A stretch of 64,000 nucleotides of DNA from WHSW01 sp963742205 (GTDB taxonomy: Bacteria > Actinomycetota > Thermoleophilia > Solirubrobacterales > 70-9): contig CAVUKZ010000006.1 of assembly GCA_963742205.1 (NCBI GenBank), positions 434,001 to 498,000 of the forward strand, read 5' to 3'. The notes beneath the pieces are model-generated. The model saw nothing but the letters and a program-made list of their open reading frames with translations. It was not told the DNA's origin and ran no database searches. Made by a program: the position numbers and the translations under genes. The number at the start of each line of letters is the position of its first letter. The first letter of the stretch is position 1. Below, one piece after another: positions 38,010 to 49,004 of the stretch.

Positions 38010-39176
38010 TCAAGCGGCTTGACGCGTCGGCACGTCGGCGCGGCCACGCGCACGCCAGGCGAGGAAACGTCGGCACGCGAGCGCAATGCCCGTCCACACG
38101 AGCATCACAGCGCCGGCCGACACGAGGCCGGCCACGGTCTGTCCCGGGAGCCGGTAGGTCTCGCCGGTGTGTGCGAACCGCAGCCAGCTGCGCAGGCGCC
38201 GACCGGTCGTCTGATCGGCAAATGCCTCCCACCGCTCCGCCCCGGTCGCGCGGGACATCGTCAGCGTCTGGCGCTTCTGCGGTTGCCCGCCGTACCCTTC
38301 GTCGAGGGTGATCACTACCGGGCCCTCGGCGCTGGTGGGAACGCGGACGCCGATGGTCCGCCACTCAGGCACGCGAGCGATGGCCGAGCGATACGCGGCG
38401 TCGATGCCGGTGAAGTCCGGGGCGACCGCAGGCTCGCTGGTCCGTCCCGCCTGTGCCCGCGGTGGTCCCGCCGGGCGCGGCGGCTCCTCGCCGACGACGC
38501 GATAGACGAGGTTGCTCGCCCACGGGATAGGAGATGGGCACGGCGCCGGCCACGACGATCGCGAAGCGGCACGGCTGACCAGATGCCGATGGCGTTGTGC
38601 CAGTTGAAGTCCCGCGCCTTCCCACGCAGGCCGGACCGGAACCACAACGCATTGCGGAACTGGAGCCGGCTCCAGACGCGCGGCACCCACAGGTAGAGCC
38701 CGCTGACGACGATGAACAGGAACGCGAGGTTGGCGGCCCCGGTGACGGCCTTCCCAACGGGGCGGCCCGGGCCTTCCATGGCCAGCCAGCGGTGCCAGTT
38801 GGTTGCCGCTCGGAAGAAGGCGCGCAGCGGACTCGCGGACGGCCCGATGATACGTGCCGCGATAGGGATCGACGAGGAGGGCGCCTGCGCCCTCGAGCGA
38901 CACGGTGGCCGGGGCCGCGGGGTCCGCCCGGAGTGTCAGCGTGGTGGGAGCCGCCTCCGGCTGAGCCTCAACTACCCGCGCCAGCAGCGTCTCCGGCGGC
39001 AGAAGTGCGGTCCCAGACGAAGGCGGCGCCGACCACGCCCGGCGATCGTCCCACTCGAGCACTTGCTTCTCGTAGGTGAGCGCGACACCGGTGATCGACA
39101 TAATGAGCACGATGGTGCCGGCGAGGACGCCGGCGGTGAGATGGAGCCAGAAGAGCAGGGTGCGGAAAAGGGCCAT
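38010..39176 (-). CDS. PepSY-associated membrane protein, two frameshifts
   Basis: About 388 residues. PepSY/PiuB-type iron-uptake membrane protein: first span LFWLHLTAGVLAGTIVLIMSITG, then the periplasmic PepSY region, WHRWLA, a second span region (ANLAFLFIVVSGLYLWVPRVWSR in part) and a third and fourth near the C-terminus (VAGLVSAGAVMLVWTGIALA). Such proteins often reduce or shuttle ferric-siderophore iron. Frame breaks near 38800 and 38530. Upstream are two TGAGA-N5-TCTCA dyads that may bind an iron regulator. Confidence 0.8.
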   Translation of the reverse strand: MALFRTLLFWLHLTAGVLAGTIVLIMSITGVALTYEKQVLEWDDRRAWSAPPSSGTALLPPETLLARVVEAQPEAAPTTLTLRADPAAPATVSLEGAGALLVDPYRGTYHRAVRESAARLLPSGNQLAPLAGHGRPGPPRWEGRHRGRQPRVPVHRRQRALPVGAARLEPAPVPQCVVVPVRPAWEGAGLQLAQRHRHLVSRAASRSSWPAPCPSPIPWASNLVYRVVGEEPPRPAGPPRAQAGRTSEPAVAPDFTGIDAAYRSAIARVPEWRTIGVRVPTSAEGPVVITLDEGYGGQPQKRQTLTMSRATGAERWEAFADQTTGRRLRSWLRFAHTGETYRLPGQTVAGLVSAGAVMLVWTGIALACRRFLAWRARGRADVPTRQAA

Positions 39177-39189
39177 AGTGGAAGTGGAA

Positions 39190-39206
39190 TTGAGACTGGA
39201 TCTCAA
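39190..39206. promoter_or_regulatory. Perfect dyad upstream of the PepSY gene, Fur-like
   Basis: TTGAGA-CTGGA-TCTCAA, a perfect 6-5-6 inverted repeat 14 bases before the start at 39176 on the minus strand. The geometry (TGAGA-N5-TCTCA) recurs at 39256-39270, where it overlaps the first codons of the YcsF gene. Dyads of this type bind Fur-family proteins in several bacteria, which suits an iron-related membrane protein. Confidence 0.45.
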
Positions 39207-39254
39207 GAAAACCCATGCAGCCTAATCCGACCTAATTAGTCGGTCAAGAAGAAA

Positions 39255-40040
39255 ATGAGAATTGATCTCAATTCTGACCTCGGCGAGTCGTTCGGCGCGT
39301 GGCCGATGGGCCAGGATGCGGCGCTGATGCCGGTGATCTCGTCGGCCAACGTCGCCTGCGGCTTCCACGCCGGCGACCCGGGGATGATGCGCGAGACGGT
39401 GGCGCTCGCCCGGACGCATGGCGTGGCCGTCGGTGCGCATCCCGGGTTTCCCGACCTGGTCGGCTTCGGCCGTCGCGAGCTGCGGTGCTCCGCCGCGCGA
39501 GGTCGAGGACTTCGTGGTCTACCAGGTCGGCGCCCTGGCCGCCATCGCCGCGGCGCAGGGCGTGCGGCTGCAGCACGTCAAGGCCCACGGCGCGCTCTAC
39601 AACATGGCCTGCGCGCGACGCGGCGCTGGCCGCGGCCATCGCCCGCGCCGTCGCGGCCAGTCGACCTCGACCCTCATCCTGTTCGGCCTGCCCGGCTCGG
39701 CGTCTGCTCGACGCAGGCCGCGCGCCGGCCTGCGCGGTCGCCGCCGAAGTCGTTCGCCGACCGCGCCTACCTCGCCGACGGCAGCGCTCGTCGCCGCGCT
39801 CGCGTGCCGGCAGCGTCATCCACGACCCGATCGGCAGTCGTCTCGAGAGCTGTGCGGATGGCGCAGGAGCGCTCGGTCGTCGACGATCGACGGCACGCGG
39901 TTCCGCTCGAGGCCGACACGCTCTGCGTGCACGGCGACACACCAGGCGCGGCGGCGCTGGCGCGCGGCCATCCGCCAGGGGCTCGAGGCAGAGCGGCGAT
40001 GCCGGATCTCAACCGCTGCGGGCCGGCCACGAAAGTGTAA
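39255..40040 (+). CDS. pxpA: LamB/YcsF (5-oxoprolinase subunit A) protein, frameshifted
   Basis: About 250 residues. N-terminal MRIDLNSDLGESFGAWPMG and VISSANVACGFHAGDP are the family signature, followed by GVAVGAHPGFPD and LQHVKAHGALYN. PxpA works with PxpB and PxpC to open 5-oxoproline using ATP; the partners are not in the window, so it may act alone or with distant genes. Breaks near 39490, 39610, 39660, 39700, 39745 and 39835 plus others; the 3' end is approximate (TAA at 40038). Confidence 0.78.
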   Translation: MRIDLNSDLGESFGAWPMGQDAALMPVISSANVACGFHAGDPGMMRETVALARTHGVAVGAHPGFPDLVGFGRRELRCSAARGRGLRGLPGRRPGRHRRGAGRAAAARQGPRRALQHGLRATRRWPRPSPAPSRPVDLDPHPVRPARLGVCSTQAARRPARSPPKSFADRAYLADGSARRRARVPAASSTTRSAVVSRAVRMAQERSVVDDRRHAVPLEADTLCVHGDTPGAAALARGHPPGARGRAAMPDLNRCGPATKV

Positions 40041-40155
40041 TTTCAGCGACGATGCTGTGGGCTGGCTCGGCGTCGTAGCGAGCGTCGATCGGCCGGAATT
40101 CGCAGTATTTCGGCCTGATTCCGTCCGGCACGAAGCTTGTTTATAGGGTCGGCGT

Positions 40156-40212
40156 CGCCAGTTTGTTGTTTACGGCACGGTGCCGTAGATGCTGGGGGGA
40201 GCCAGACTGGCG
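40156..40212. repeat. Nested inverted repeats between convergent genes
   Basis: Outer arms CGCCAGT (40156-40162) and ACTGGCG (40206-40212); inner perfect palindrome ACGGCAC-G-GTGCCGT (40172-40186). It lies in the 219-base gap between the tail-to-tail YcsF and DGQHR genes, so a two-way terminator is plausible, though there is no T-run next to it. I see nothing else in this gap. Confidence 0.5.
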
Positions 40213-40259
40213 GCAACTTCTCGGGGGCGGTCCGTGGCAACATGGCCGCCCTTTCTCGT

Positions 40260-41417
40260 TCAGGGCTCGACGTTCAACGCGACCTACACGCTCGGCGCCT
40301 TCGGGATACTGCAGCGCCAGCTTCAATTCCTTCGCCAGCGCGTCGACCGTGCCCTGCCGCTTCCACGCGCCGTCGGTCTCGAACCGCAGCGAGCCGATGC
40401 GCCGGCCCCACGGCGCAGATGACCCGGCCGATCGCCCGGAATCGGTGCGATCGGCGTGCTGCTGATCGATCTTCTGCATCACGTCGGGCGCCACGCGAAT
40501 GAAGGCGCGCAGCGCGGTGGCCGACTTGATCGAGTACTTGCGGCCGTTCCACGCCGGCTCGAAGATGGTCGCGACCTGCTTGAAGTAGTTGACGAAGAAC
40601 GTCTTGCTGTCCTCGCGGAACGCCTCCGCCTTGCGCGCGCCACCGAGCGCCTCCTCGTTGGCGAACAGCCTCTTGAGCTCCTGCGCGAGCGGCGCCTGCG
40701 CGACCCGCCCCTTGCCCACGCCGAGCAGCTTGATCTCGCCGTGGAGCGGCGAGTCCTCGCGGTCGTTGAGCGCCCGCACGACGTCGTGCGCCGCCGCCAG
40801 CGCCTCGTCGCGATAGAGCTGGCGGCCGGAGAGCGACACGAGATGCGACGCGTTCAGCCGCGTGTGCTTGGCGTTGATCGTGACGAACATCTGGACGATG
40901 TGATCTTCGGGCAGCCGGTCGAAGATGATCGCCGGCACGGTGAACGGCTCGTCGCCGAACCGGTCGATGTCGGCGTGCAGCGCGAGCAGCCGGTGCTGGC
41001 CGTCGATGGCCCGCAGGATGCCTTCGCGCTCGGGCACCTTCAGCCGTCCGACCGATGCTGCCCGACTCGACCGGCTCGAACGCCAGCTTCTCGTCGGCCG
41101 AGATGATGACGGCGCCGGGGATCGACGGCAGGTCGCGGGCCTGCCGGCACTGCTCGTAGTACTGGACCAGCTCTTCGATCTTCTTGCGGATGATCTGGCG
41201 CTGGTAGGCCTTCTCGCTCGACGCGATGCGTCGCTCGAGCAGGTCCCAGTTGATCTTCGCCTGCGGCGCCTTCTTGGCGCCGCGGACGCCGCCACGCCTG
41301 GTCGACGTAGCTGAGGACCTCGAAACGGACGAGTTTGTCGATGTCGCTGGCGGTCAGAGAGGCCTGATAGAATTGCACGCCGAACTGCTGCATCCGGATT
41401 GCGGCGACGCTGATCAT
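40260..41417 (-). CDS. DGQHR-domain protein (DndB-like fold), frameshifted
   Basis: About 385 residues. Contains the ParB/sulfiredoxin-like DGQHR motif (ILRAIDGQHRLLALHADI) with downstream VFDRLPEDHIVQMFVTINAKHTRLN as in the family. DndB uses this domain to repress the DNA phosphorothioation genes, but no dnd genes are near; many stand-alone members have no known role. Frame breaks near 41290, 41060, 40420 and 40285; the end at 40260 assumes one break. Divergent from the M14 peptidase, whose start has a clear AAGGAG site. Confidence 0.72.
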
Positions 41418-41520
41418 AGGTTTCGGCCTGAAGCGGCCGGATTCTACCGTCCGGCGCCCCGCAGGCTCAACGTTTTTTGGTCTGTTTACCCTATTTCCCG
41501 CACTAACAAGGAGTTACTCA

Positions 41521-44342
<2,822 letters not shown>

Positions 44343-44377
44343 ATCGCGCTCGTTCAGCAGCGCGACAGGGCAGCAGA

Positions 44378-45028
44378 TCACGGATCGCCCGTCCGCTGCT
44401 GCAGGTATTCGCGCATCAGGGCGGCGTTGCGTTCGTTCGCCTTGAACCAGATGTCGGCCAGCACCCCGATGAATGGAATGGCGCCGAGCAGCAGGTCGGT
44501 GAGCACGTTGGCCAGCATCTTCGACACGAGCGCCGCCGGCGGACCGTAGCGGAGGCTGCGAGCGACGAGCGTCAGCGACAGGGCGCCCGCCGCGAGGTCG
44601 CCGACGACCGGTACCATGCTGATGAGGGCGTCGAGCCGACCGGGCCGAGCACCGGCAGGCGGACGGCGCTGTCCATCAGCCGCGCGAAGCGATCGATATG
44701 GAGCCCGAAGCGGCGATCGCCTCGGTCGAGATCGACCCGCGTGGCTCGCGCGTATGCCGCCAGGTGCGTGAGGGCGCCGGCGGCCGCCCCGCCGATTCGG
44801 CGGTCGATGGTGCTCGAGACACCTTCCGCGGTCTTGATGAAGAGCGCCCGGGCCACGAAGAACCCGGCCACCGACAGCACGGCCACGACGACGAACGCGC
44901 ACGCGGTGAGCCACAGCAGGACCGTTTCGAGCGATCCAGCGGCCGACCATCCGAACGCCAGCGTCGTCGTCCTGAACCTGGCCGTGACGAAATACGGCGT
45001 CGGTTTCGCGGCGAACGGCGCGGGTCAC
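44378..45028 (-). CDS. DUF4112 membrane protein, frameshifted
   Basis: About 215 residues. One strong span at the N-terminal third (TVLLWLTACAFVVVAVLSVAGFF), then the DUF4112 body LDALISMVPVVGDLAAGALS, a span-like segment and IPFIGVLADIWFKANERNA, which matches the family well. Function unknown. Its GTG at 45028 overlaps the stop of the winged-helix regulator (GTGA), so they are coupled. Breaks near 44940 and 44650 make the first 30 residues uncertain. Confidence 0.7.
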   Translation of the reverse strand: MTRAVRRETDAVFRHGQVQDDDAGVRMVGRWIARNGPAVAHRVRVRRRGRAVGGRVLRGPGALHQDRGRCLEHHRPPNRRGGRRRPHAPGGIRASHAGRSRPRRSPLRAPYRSLRAADGQRRPPAGARPGRLDALISMVPVVGDLAAGALSLTLVARSLRYGPPAALVSKMLANVLTDLLLGAIPFIGVLADIWFKANERNAALMREYLQQRTGDP

Positions 45029-45732
45029 GTCTGGCCCCGCGCGCGCGCCGGATTGGCGTGTTGCCGATGACGGCGAATGCGTTCGGCGCCGAGCGCGGTG
45101 AGCCGCTCGACCATGATGTCGGACGCCGTCCCCGCGAGGCGAATCGGACTCAGGACGGCCGGTCTCGTTGTCGAAGGTCGCGACGGCCACGACCGGGCGC
45201 GCCGGCTCCATGCGGGCCCACGCCGTCCAGACGACGGCCGAGCGCGACGATCAGTCCCAGCGCGGCCGGCCAAGTCCAGAAGTGCTCGCGTGCCGGAACC
45301 GGGTGGAGTGCTGGCGCCGGAGGTCAGCTCTACCGCCGTTGGACCGTCAACGATGACAGCGTCGCCCGACAATGCCAGTGCGCGGACGCGGCCTCGAGCA
45401 ACTCTCCGACGCTGCCTCTTCCGTTTGGACCGGGGCGATGAAACGGTAGCCGCGGCGAGGGAGCGTCTCGACGAAGCGTGGGTTGTCGGCGCTGTCTCCC
45501 AGCGCGGTCCGCACCTGGCCCACGCAGTAGGCCAGACCCCGATCGAAGTCGACGTGCGTGCCCGCCTCCCACACGTGCGCCCGCAGCTGCTCTCGCGAGA
45601 TGACTGCTCCGGGTGCGCGAGGAGCAGGGCGAGCGCGCGGGCAGGCTGCGGCTCGATCCGGACGACCCGGCCTTGCTTGCGCAGCTCCCCAGCCGCCGGA
45701 TCGAACTCGAAGAGGCCGAACCGGTAGATCAA
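45025..45732 (-). CDS. Winged-helix regulator of CadC/ToxR type, frameshifted
   Basis: About 235 residues. N-terminal OmpR/PhoB-type winged helix (YRFGLFEFDPAAGELRKQG, SREQLRAHVWEAGTHVDFDRGL and VETLPRRGYRFIAPV), as in CadC-like regulators of Acidobacteria. A probable membrane span follows around the Leu/Ala-rich stretch near 45290-45250. The C-terminal part VVAVATFDNETGRPE with VERLTALGAERI resembles the FlgO/adenylate-cyclase-accessory fold. Breaks near 45600, 45420, 45240 and 45150. Ten bases after the peptidase stop. Confidence 0.68.
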   Translation of the reverse strand: MIYRFGLFEFDPAAGELRKQGRVVRIEPQPARALALLLAHPEQSSRESSCGRTCGRRARTSTSIGVWPTAWARCGPRWETAPTTHASSRRSLAAATVSSPRSKRKRQRRRVARGRVRALALSGDAVIVDGPTAVELTSGASTPPGSGTRALLDLAGRAGTDRRARPSSGRRGPAWSRRARSWPSRPSTTRPAVLSPIRLAGTASDIMVERLTALGAERIRRHRQHANPARARGQT

Positions 45733-45741
45733 GGCGCCTCC

Positions 45742-47053
45742 TTACTTCACGACCAGCAGGCGGTAGTTGGCGGGGTGGACGAACTGGATCCCGTCCTCCG
45801 TGAGGATCGCATCGTCTTCGATCGGGATGCGCAGTTTCGCGCCGTCCCATTCCGGGATGGGCGAGTAGGCGAAGTATTCGAACGAGAACAGGTGCTGCGT
45901 CTGCAGCACGAACGTGCTCTGCAGCGGCTGCCAGGTGGTCAGCGACGGGCCGATGTCGTGGCCGGTGTTGCCCACCGGGTGGAATCCGTAGACCACGTCG
46001 GTCTTGTCGTCGCGATTGGGACGGTTGAACTCGATGACGCCAAATCCGGCGGCCGTGAGCGCGGCGTCCATCCGCTTCATCGTTTCGTCGGCCCGAACTC
46101 CCGGCTTGATCGCCTTCTTCAGGACGTCGCGCACGGACAGCGCCTTGTCGAACGCGGCCTGGATGCTCTTCGGCGGCGTCGTTTCGCCCGGCTTCAGCAC
46201 GTAGGCGACCCGTTTCACGTCGGTGCCGAAGTTCATCAGCTGCACGCCCCAGTCGATCATCATCACGTCACCAGGCTGGATGATGCGATTGGTGGAGGTG
46301 GCGACAATGCCGTTCGGGCCGGTGACGTACACGGACGGCATGTCGAACTCGGAGCCGAGTCCGCGCTCGAGCAGCCGGTCCTGCAGCCACCACGCGACGT
46401 CCTCGAGCGTCGTCTTTCCGATCGTGATCACTTCGTTGGACAGCGCCCGCTCGGCCAATTGCACCGCGATGCCCGCGGCTTCGCCGAAGGCCACGATCTC
46501 CGAGGCGACGCGCCGCGAGCGGAACTCGGAGACCAGCTTCTCGGCACTCACCAGGCGGCTGGCGTACGGTTCACCCAGCGTCTTCTTCAGCTCCGCCAGC
46601 ATCGTTACCGAAAGACCGTCGGCCGGACCGATTTCGTCCGACATGTTGACGCCAATGCGCTTCGGATCGCGCTGGCGGACGAGCTCGGCCAGCTTCGTCG
46701 CCGGCGCGATCTCGTCGTAGGCTCCGGACTCGTTCAGCAGGTAGCCGGAGGGCCCGAGGGCCAGCGCGCTCGACCCGCTCGCCGCCGCGGTCGCTGAACA
46801 CGTAGTAGCCGACGCCGGTGACGTAGCCGCGGCCAAGGTCCTTCCACAACGGGTCGTAATGGTTCTCCTTCACAGCCACGATCCACATGTCGATGCCGTT
46901 GTCCCGCATCGCGCGCGGCAGCACCTGATCGAACTTGTCGAGACGGATCTGGCGCTCCATCTCCCATCGGCGCCGGGCTTCCTGCGCGTCAGCGGGACGG
47001 ACGGCGAGCCCGATCAGGGCCGTCATGGTGGCGATGCGGATCGCGCGCGTCAT
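45742..47053 (-). CDS. Secreted M24-family Xaa-Pro aminopeptidase-like protein, one frameshift
   Basis: About 437 residues. Signal peptide (IRIATMTALIGLAVRPADAQ), an N-terminal creatinase domain (DQVLPRAMRDNGIDMWIVAVKENHYDP) and the pita-bread M24 domain with PGDVMMIDWGVQ, GFHPVGNTGHDIG and FSFEYFAYSPIPEW, which hold metal-ligand positions. One break near 46790. An upstream ATG at 47062 is also possible. The enzyme would trim proline-containing peptides outside the cytoplasm. Confidence 0.82.
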
Positions 47054-47097
47054 GAGCCGCATTGTATCCGCGCCCGCGAGTGGCGCCCGACCATCGC

Positions 47098-48150
47098 TAC
47101 TTCAGAATCGGTGCAAGAATCCACCAGCGGCCGGGCAGCGGGCGCGCCTCCATCCACCGGTTCTTCAGCCGCACGAGCCAGTACAGCACGCCGCACAGGG
47201 CGAAGGTGGCCAGCACGGAGGCTTCCCAGGGCATGAGGCGCCTGAGCGGGATCGCCAGTGCCCCGGTACACCATCTCGACGTGGATCCAGTACACGAACA
47301 GCGATGAGCGGCCCAGTGTCACGAGCGGCTCCCACGCCAGGCCGAGGAACCAGGCACCCGCGAGCACGGCCGTCACGATTCCGAGCCGGATGAAGAAGAA
47401 GGCGGGCGAGCTGGTCCAGAACTGCGCGTTCGCATAGATCGAGGGCAAGTACGACGCCGCGTATCCCGCCGCGATGCCCATGAATGCGGCCGTCATGAGC
47501 CCCGCATGGAGCCGCCACTCCTGAGCGGGCGAGCGCGCACCCTCGATCAGCTCGCCCAACAGCGCACCGGCGGTGAGAAAGCCCGCCCAGGGGAACAGCG
47601 TGAACGTCGTCCGGCTGGGAGCGGGTCTCAGGTACCACTCGAGTGGATCCGCCAGCCAACCAACCCATACGGCCTCGCGCACCGTCGGCGTGAGGAACGC
47701 GAACACCGCCGTCGTCACGCCGAACGCGGCGATGCGGGCACGCCGTGTGCCCGCGAGACGCCAGATCCACGCGGCCGCTATCATCGCGACCCCCATGACG
47801 TTGAGGATGTCGACCTTGAGCAGGTTGACGAGCGGCCCCCATCCGAGGAGCTGCGCCTGGAGCCGGAACAGGAACGCGAGCCCGAACACCTGCCAGCCCC
47901 TCGCGTGAACGGACCGGGCGGCACGGTCGGCGCCGATCGTTCGCGCGCGGCTTTCGGCGGCCATCGCCAGGGCGACGCCGGCGAGCAGGAGGAACATCGG
48001 AGCGCCGAGCCCGTTGACGAACACGGTCATGAAGAAACGGTCGTCGTGACGGTCGGCCTCGCGCGTCCAGGCGTCGGTGACATGGGCGGCGACCATGATC
48101 ACCACCGCGACGCCGCGCGCGGCATCGAGGTAGGGCTTGCGATCGGTCAG
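47098..48150 (-). CDS. Heparan-alpha-glucosaminide acetyltransferase-like (DUF1624) membrane protein, one frameshift
   Basis: About 350 residues with eight or more hydrophobic spans. Start PYLDAARGVAVVIMVAAHV and later FVNGLGAPMFLLLAGVALAMA match the DUF1624/HGSNAT-type acyltransferase domain; the C-terminal LFVYWIHVEMVYR is also typical. One break near 47262 leads to an alternate frame ending WWILAPILK at 47098. No ATG or GTG fits the start: a CTG at 48150 overlaps the OsmC stop (CTGA), or a GTG near 48213 lies inside OsmC. The substrate is not known. Confidence 0.7.
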
Positions 48151-48554
48151 GGCTGGACCTCGTAGGTCGTCGCCAGCGGGACGTCCGGTCGAATCGACTG
48201 CCACACCGAACAGTACTTGTCGCGCGACAGCTGCAACGCACGATCCAATGCCGCGGCCGGCACCTCGCCCGTCACGACGAAGTGCAGCGCCACGTTCACG
48301 AATCGCCGTGGAGGTTCCGGGGCGCGCTCGGCTGTCAGCGTGGCCGACAGTCCCCTGAGAGGGTGTCGCCCCTTGCTGACGATGTCCACCACGTCGATGG
48401 CCATGCACCCGGCAATCGCCAGGGCCAGGGCTTCGACGGGCGAAGGGCCCGCGATGCCGCGGCTGTCGATGGTGAGAGCGGTCTGGCCGCTCCTCGCGTC
48501 GAACTGCAAGTCGTGGGTCCAGGTGAGCGACGCAGTGGTCTGAAGGGCAGCCAT
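48147..48554 (-). CDS. OsmC-family protein
   Basis: 135 residues. OsmC/Ohr fold with central IAGCMAIDVVDIVSKGRHPL, where the Cys is the peroxidatic position of the family; the second Cys is in DKYCSVWQSI. Probably a thiol-dependent hydroperoxide reductase. Starts at the ATG at 48554, divergent from the BlaI-type gene across 72 bases. Intact frame. Confidence 0.85.
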   Translation of the reverse strand: MAALQTTASLTWTHDLQFDARSGQTALTIDSRGIAGPSPVEALALAIAGCMAIDVVDIVSKGRHPLRGLSATLTAERAPEPPRRFVNVALHFVVTGEVPAAALDRALQLSRDKYCSVWQSIRPDVPLATTYEVQP

Positions 48555-48608
48555 GGCAGAGCCGTACACGTTACTGGTTGGGCGGGCGGGTTGCAACGCC
48601 GGCCGCGA

Positions 48609-48628
48609 ACTGCTAGAAAACCAGCAGT
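48609..48628. promoter_or_regulatory. Inverted repeat at the BlaI-type start
   Basis: ACTGCT-N8-AGCAGT, a perfect 6-8-6 dyad overlapping the GTG start of the repressor at 48627. It suits autoregulation by the BlaI-family product, though it does not match the classical TACA/TGTA operator. Confidence 0.4.
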
Positions 48629-49004
48629 GAAGGTCGAGTCCCTGTCGCGACGCGAACGTCAAATCATGGATGTGCTCTACGCAAAAGGCTCGGCGACCGC
48701 CGCCGAGATTCGCGACGCATTGCCGGACGCGCCCAGCTACTCGGCCGTCCGCGCCCTGCTGCGCATCCTCGAGGACAAGGGCCATGCGCGGCACGAACCC
48801 CAGGGCCCACGCTACGTCTACTTCCCTCAGGTGTCCCGCGAGCGGGCGCGCCGCTCGGCGTTGAAGCGGCTGGTCAGCACGTTCTTCGAAGGCTCGGCGG
48901 CTCAGGCGGCCGCCGCCCTCATCGGTTCGGAAACACTGTCGAAAGACGAGGTCACGCGGCTGTCGGCCATGCTGGAACGCGCCCGGAAGGGAGAGCGTGC
49001 GTGA
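48627..49004 (+). CDS. BlaI/MecI-family repressor
   Basis: 125 residues. Winged helix LSRRERQIMDVLYAKGSATAAEI, LPDAPSYSAVRALLRILEDKG and RHEPQGPRYVYFPQVSRE, all family typical; the C-terminal helices allow dimer formation. It is coupled to the M56 gene (GTGA, 49001-49004). In BlaI-BlaR1 pairs, the membrane peptidase inactivates the repressor on a cell-wall signal; no beta-lactamase gene is adjacent here. Confidence 0.9.
   Translation: MKVESLSRRERQIMDVLYAKGSATAAEIRDALPDAPSYSAVRALLRILEDKGHARHEPQGPRYVYFPQVSRERARRSALKRLVSTFFEGSAAQAAAALIGSETLSKDEVTRLSAMLERARKGERA

Noticed and set aside
25741..41417. Programmed frameshifting or a pseudogene cluster
   Set aside because: Breaks have no common slippery site, occur in essential genes on both strands and leave motifs intact; read errors explain them better.
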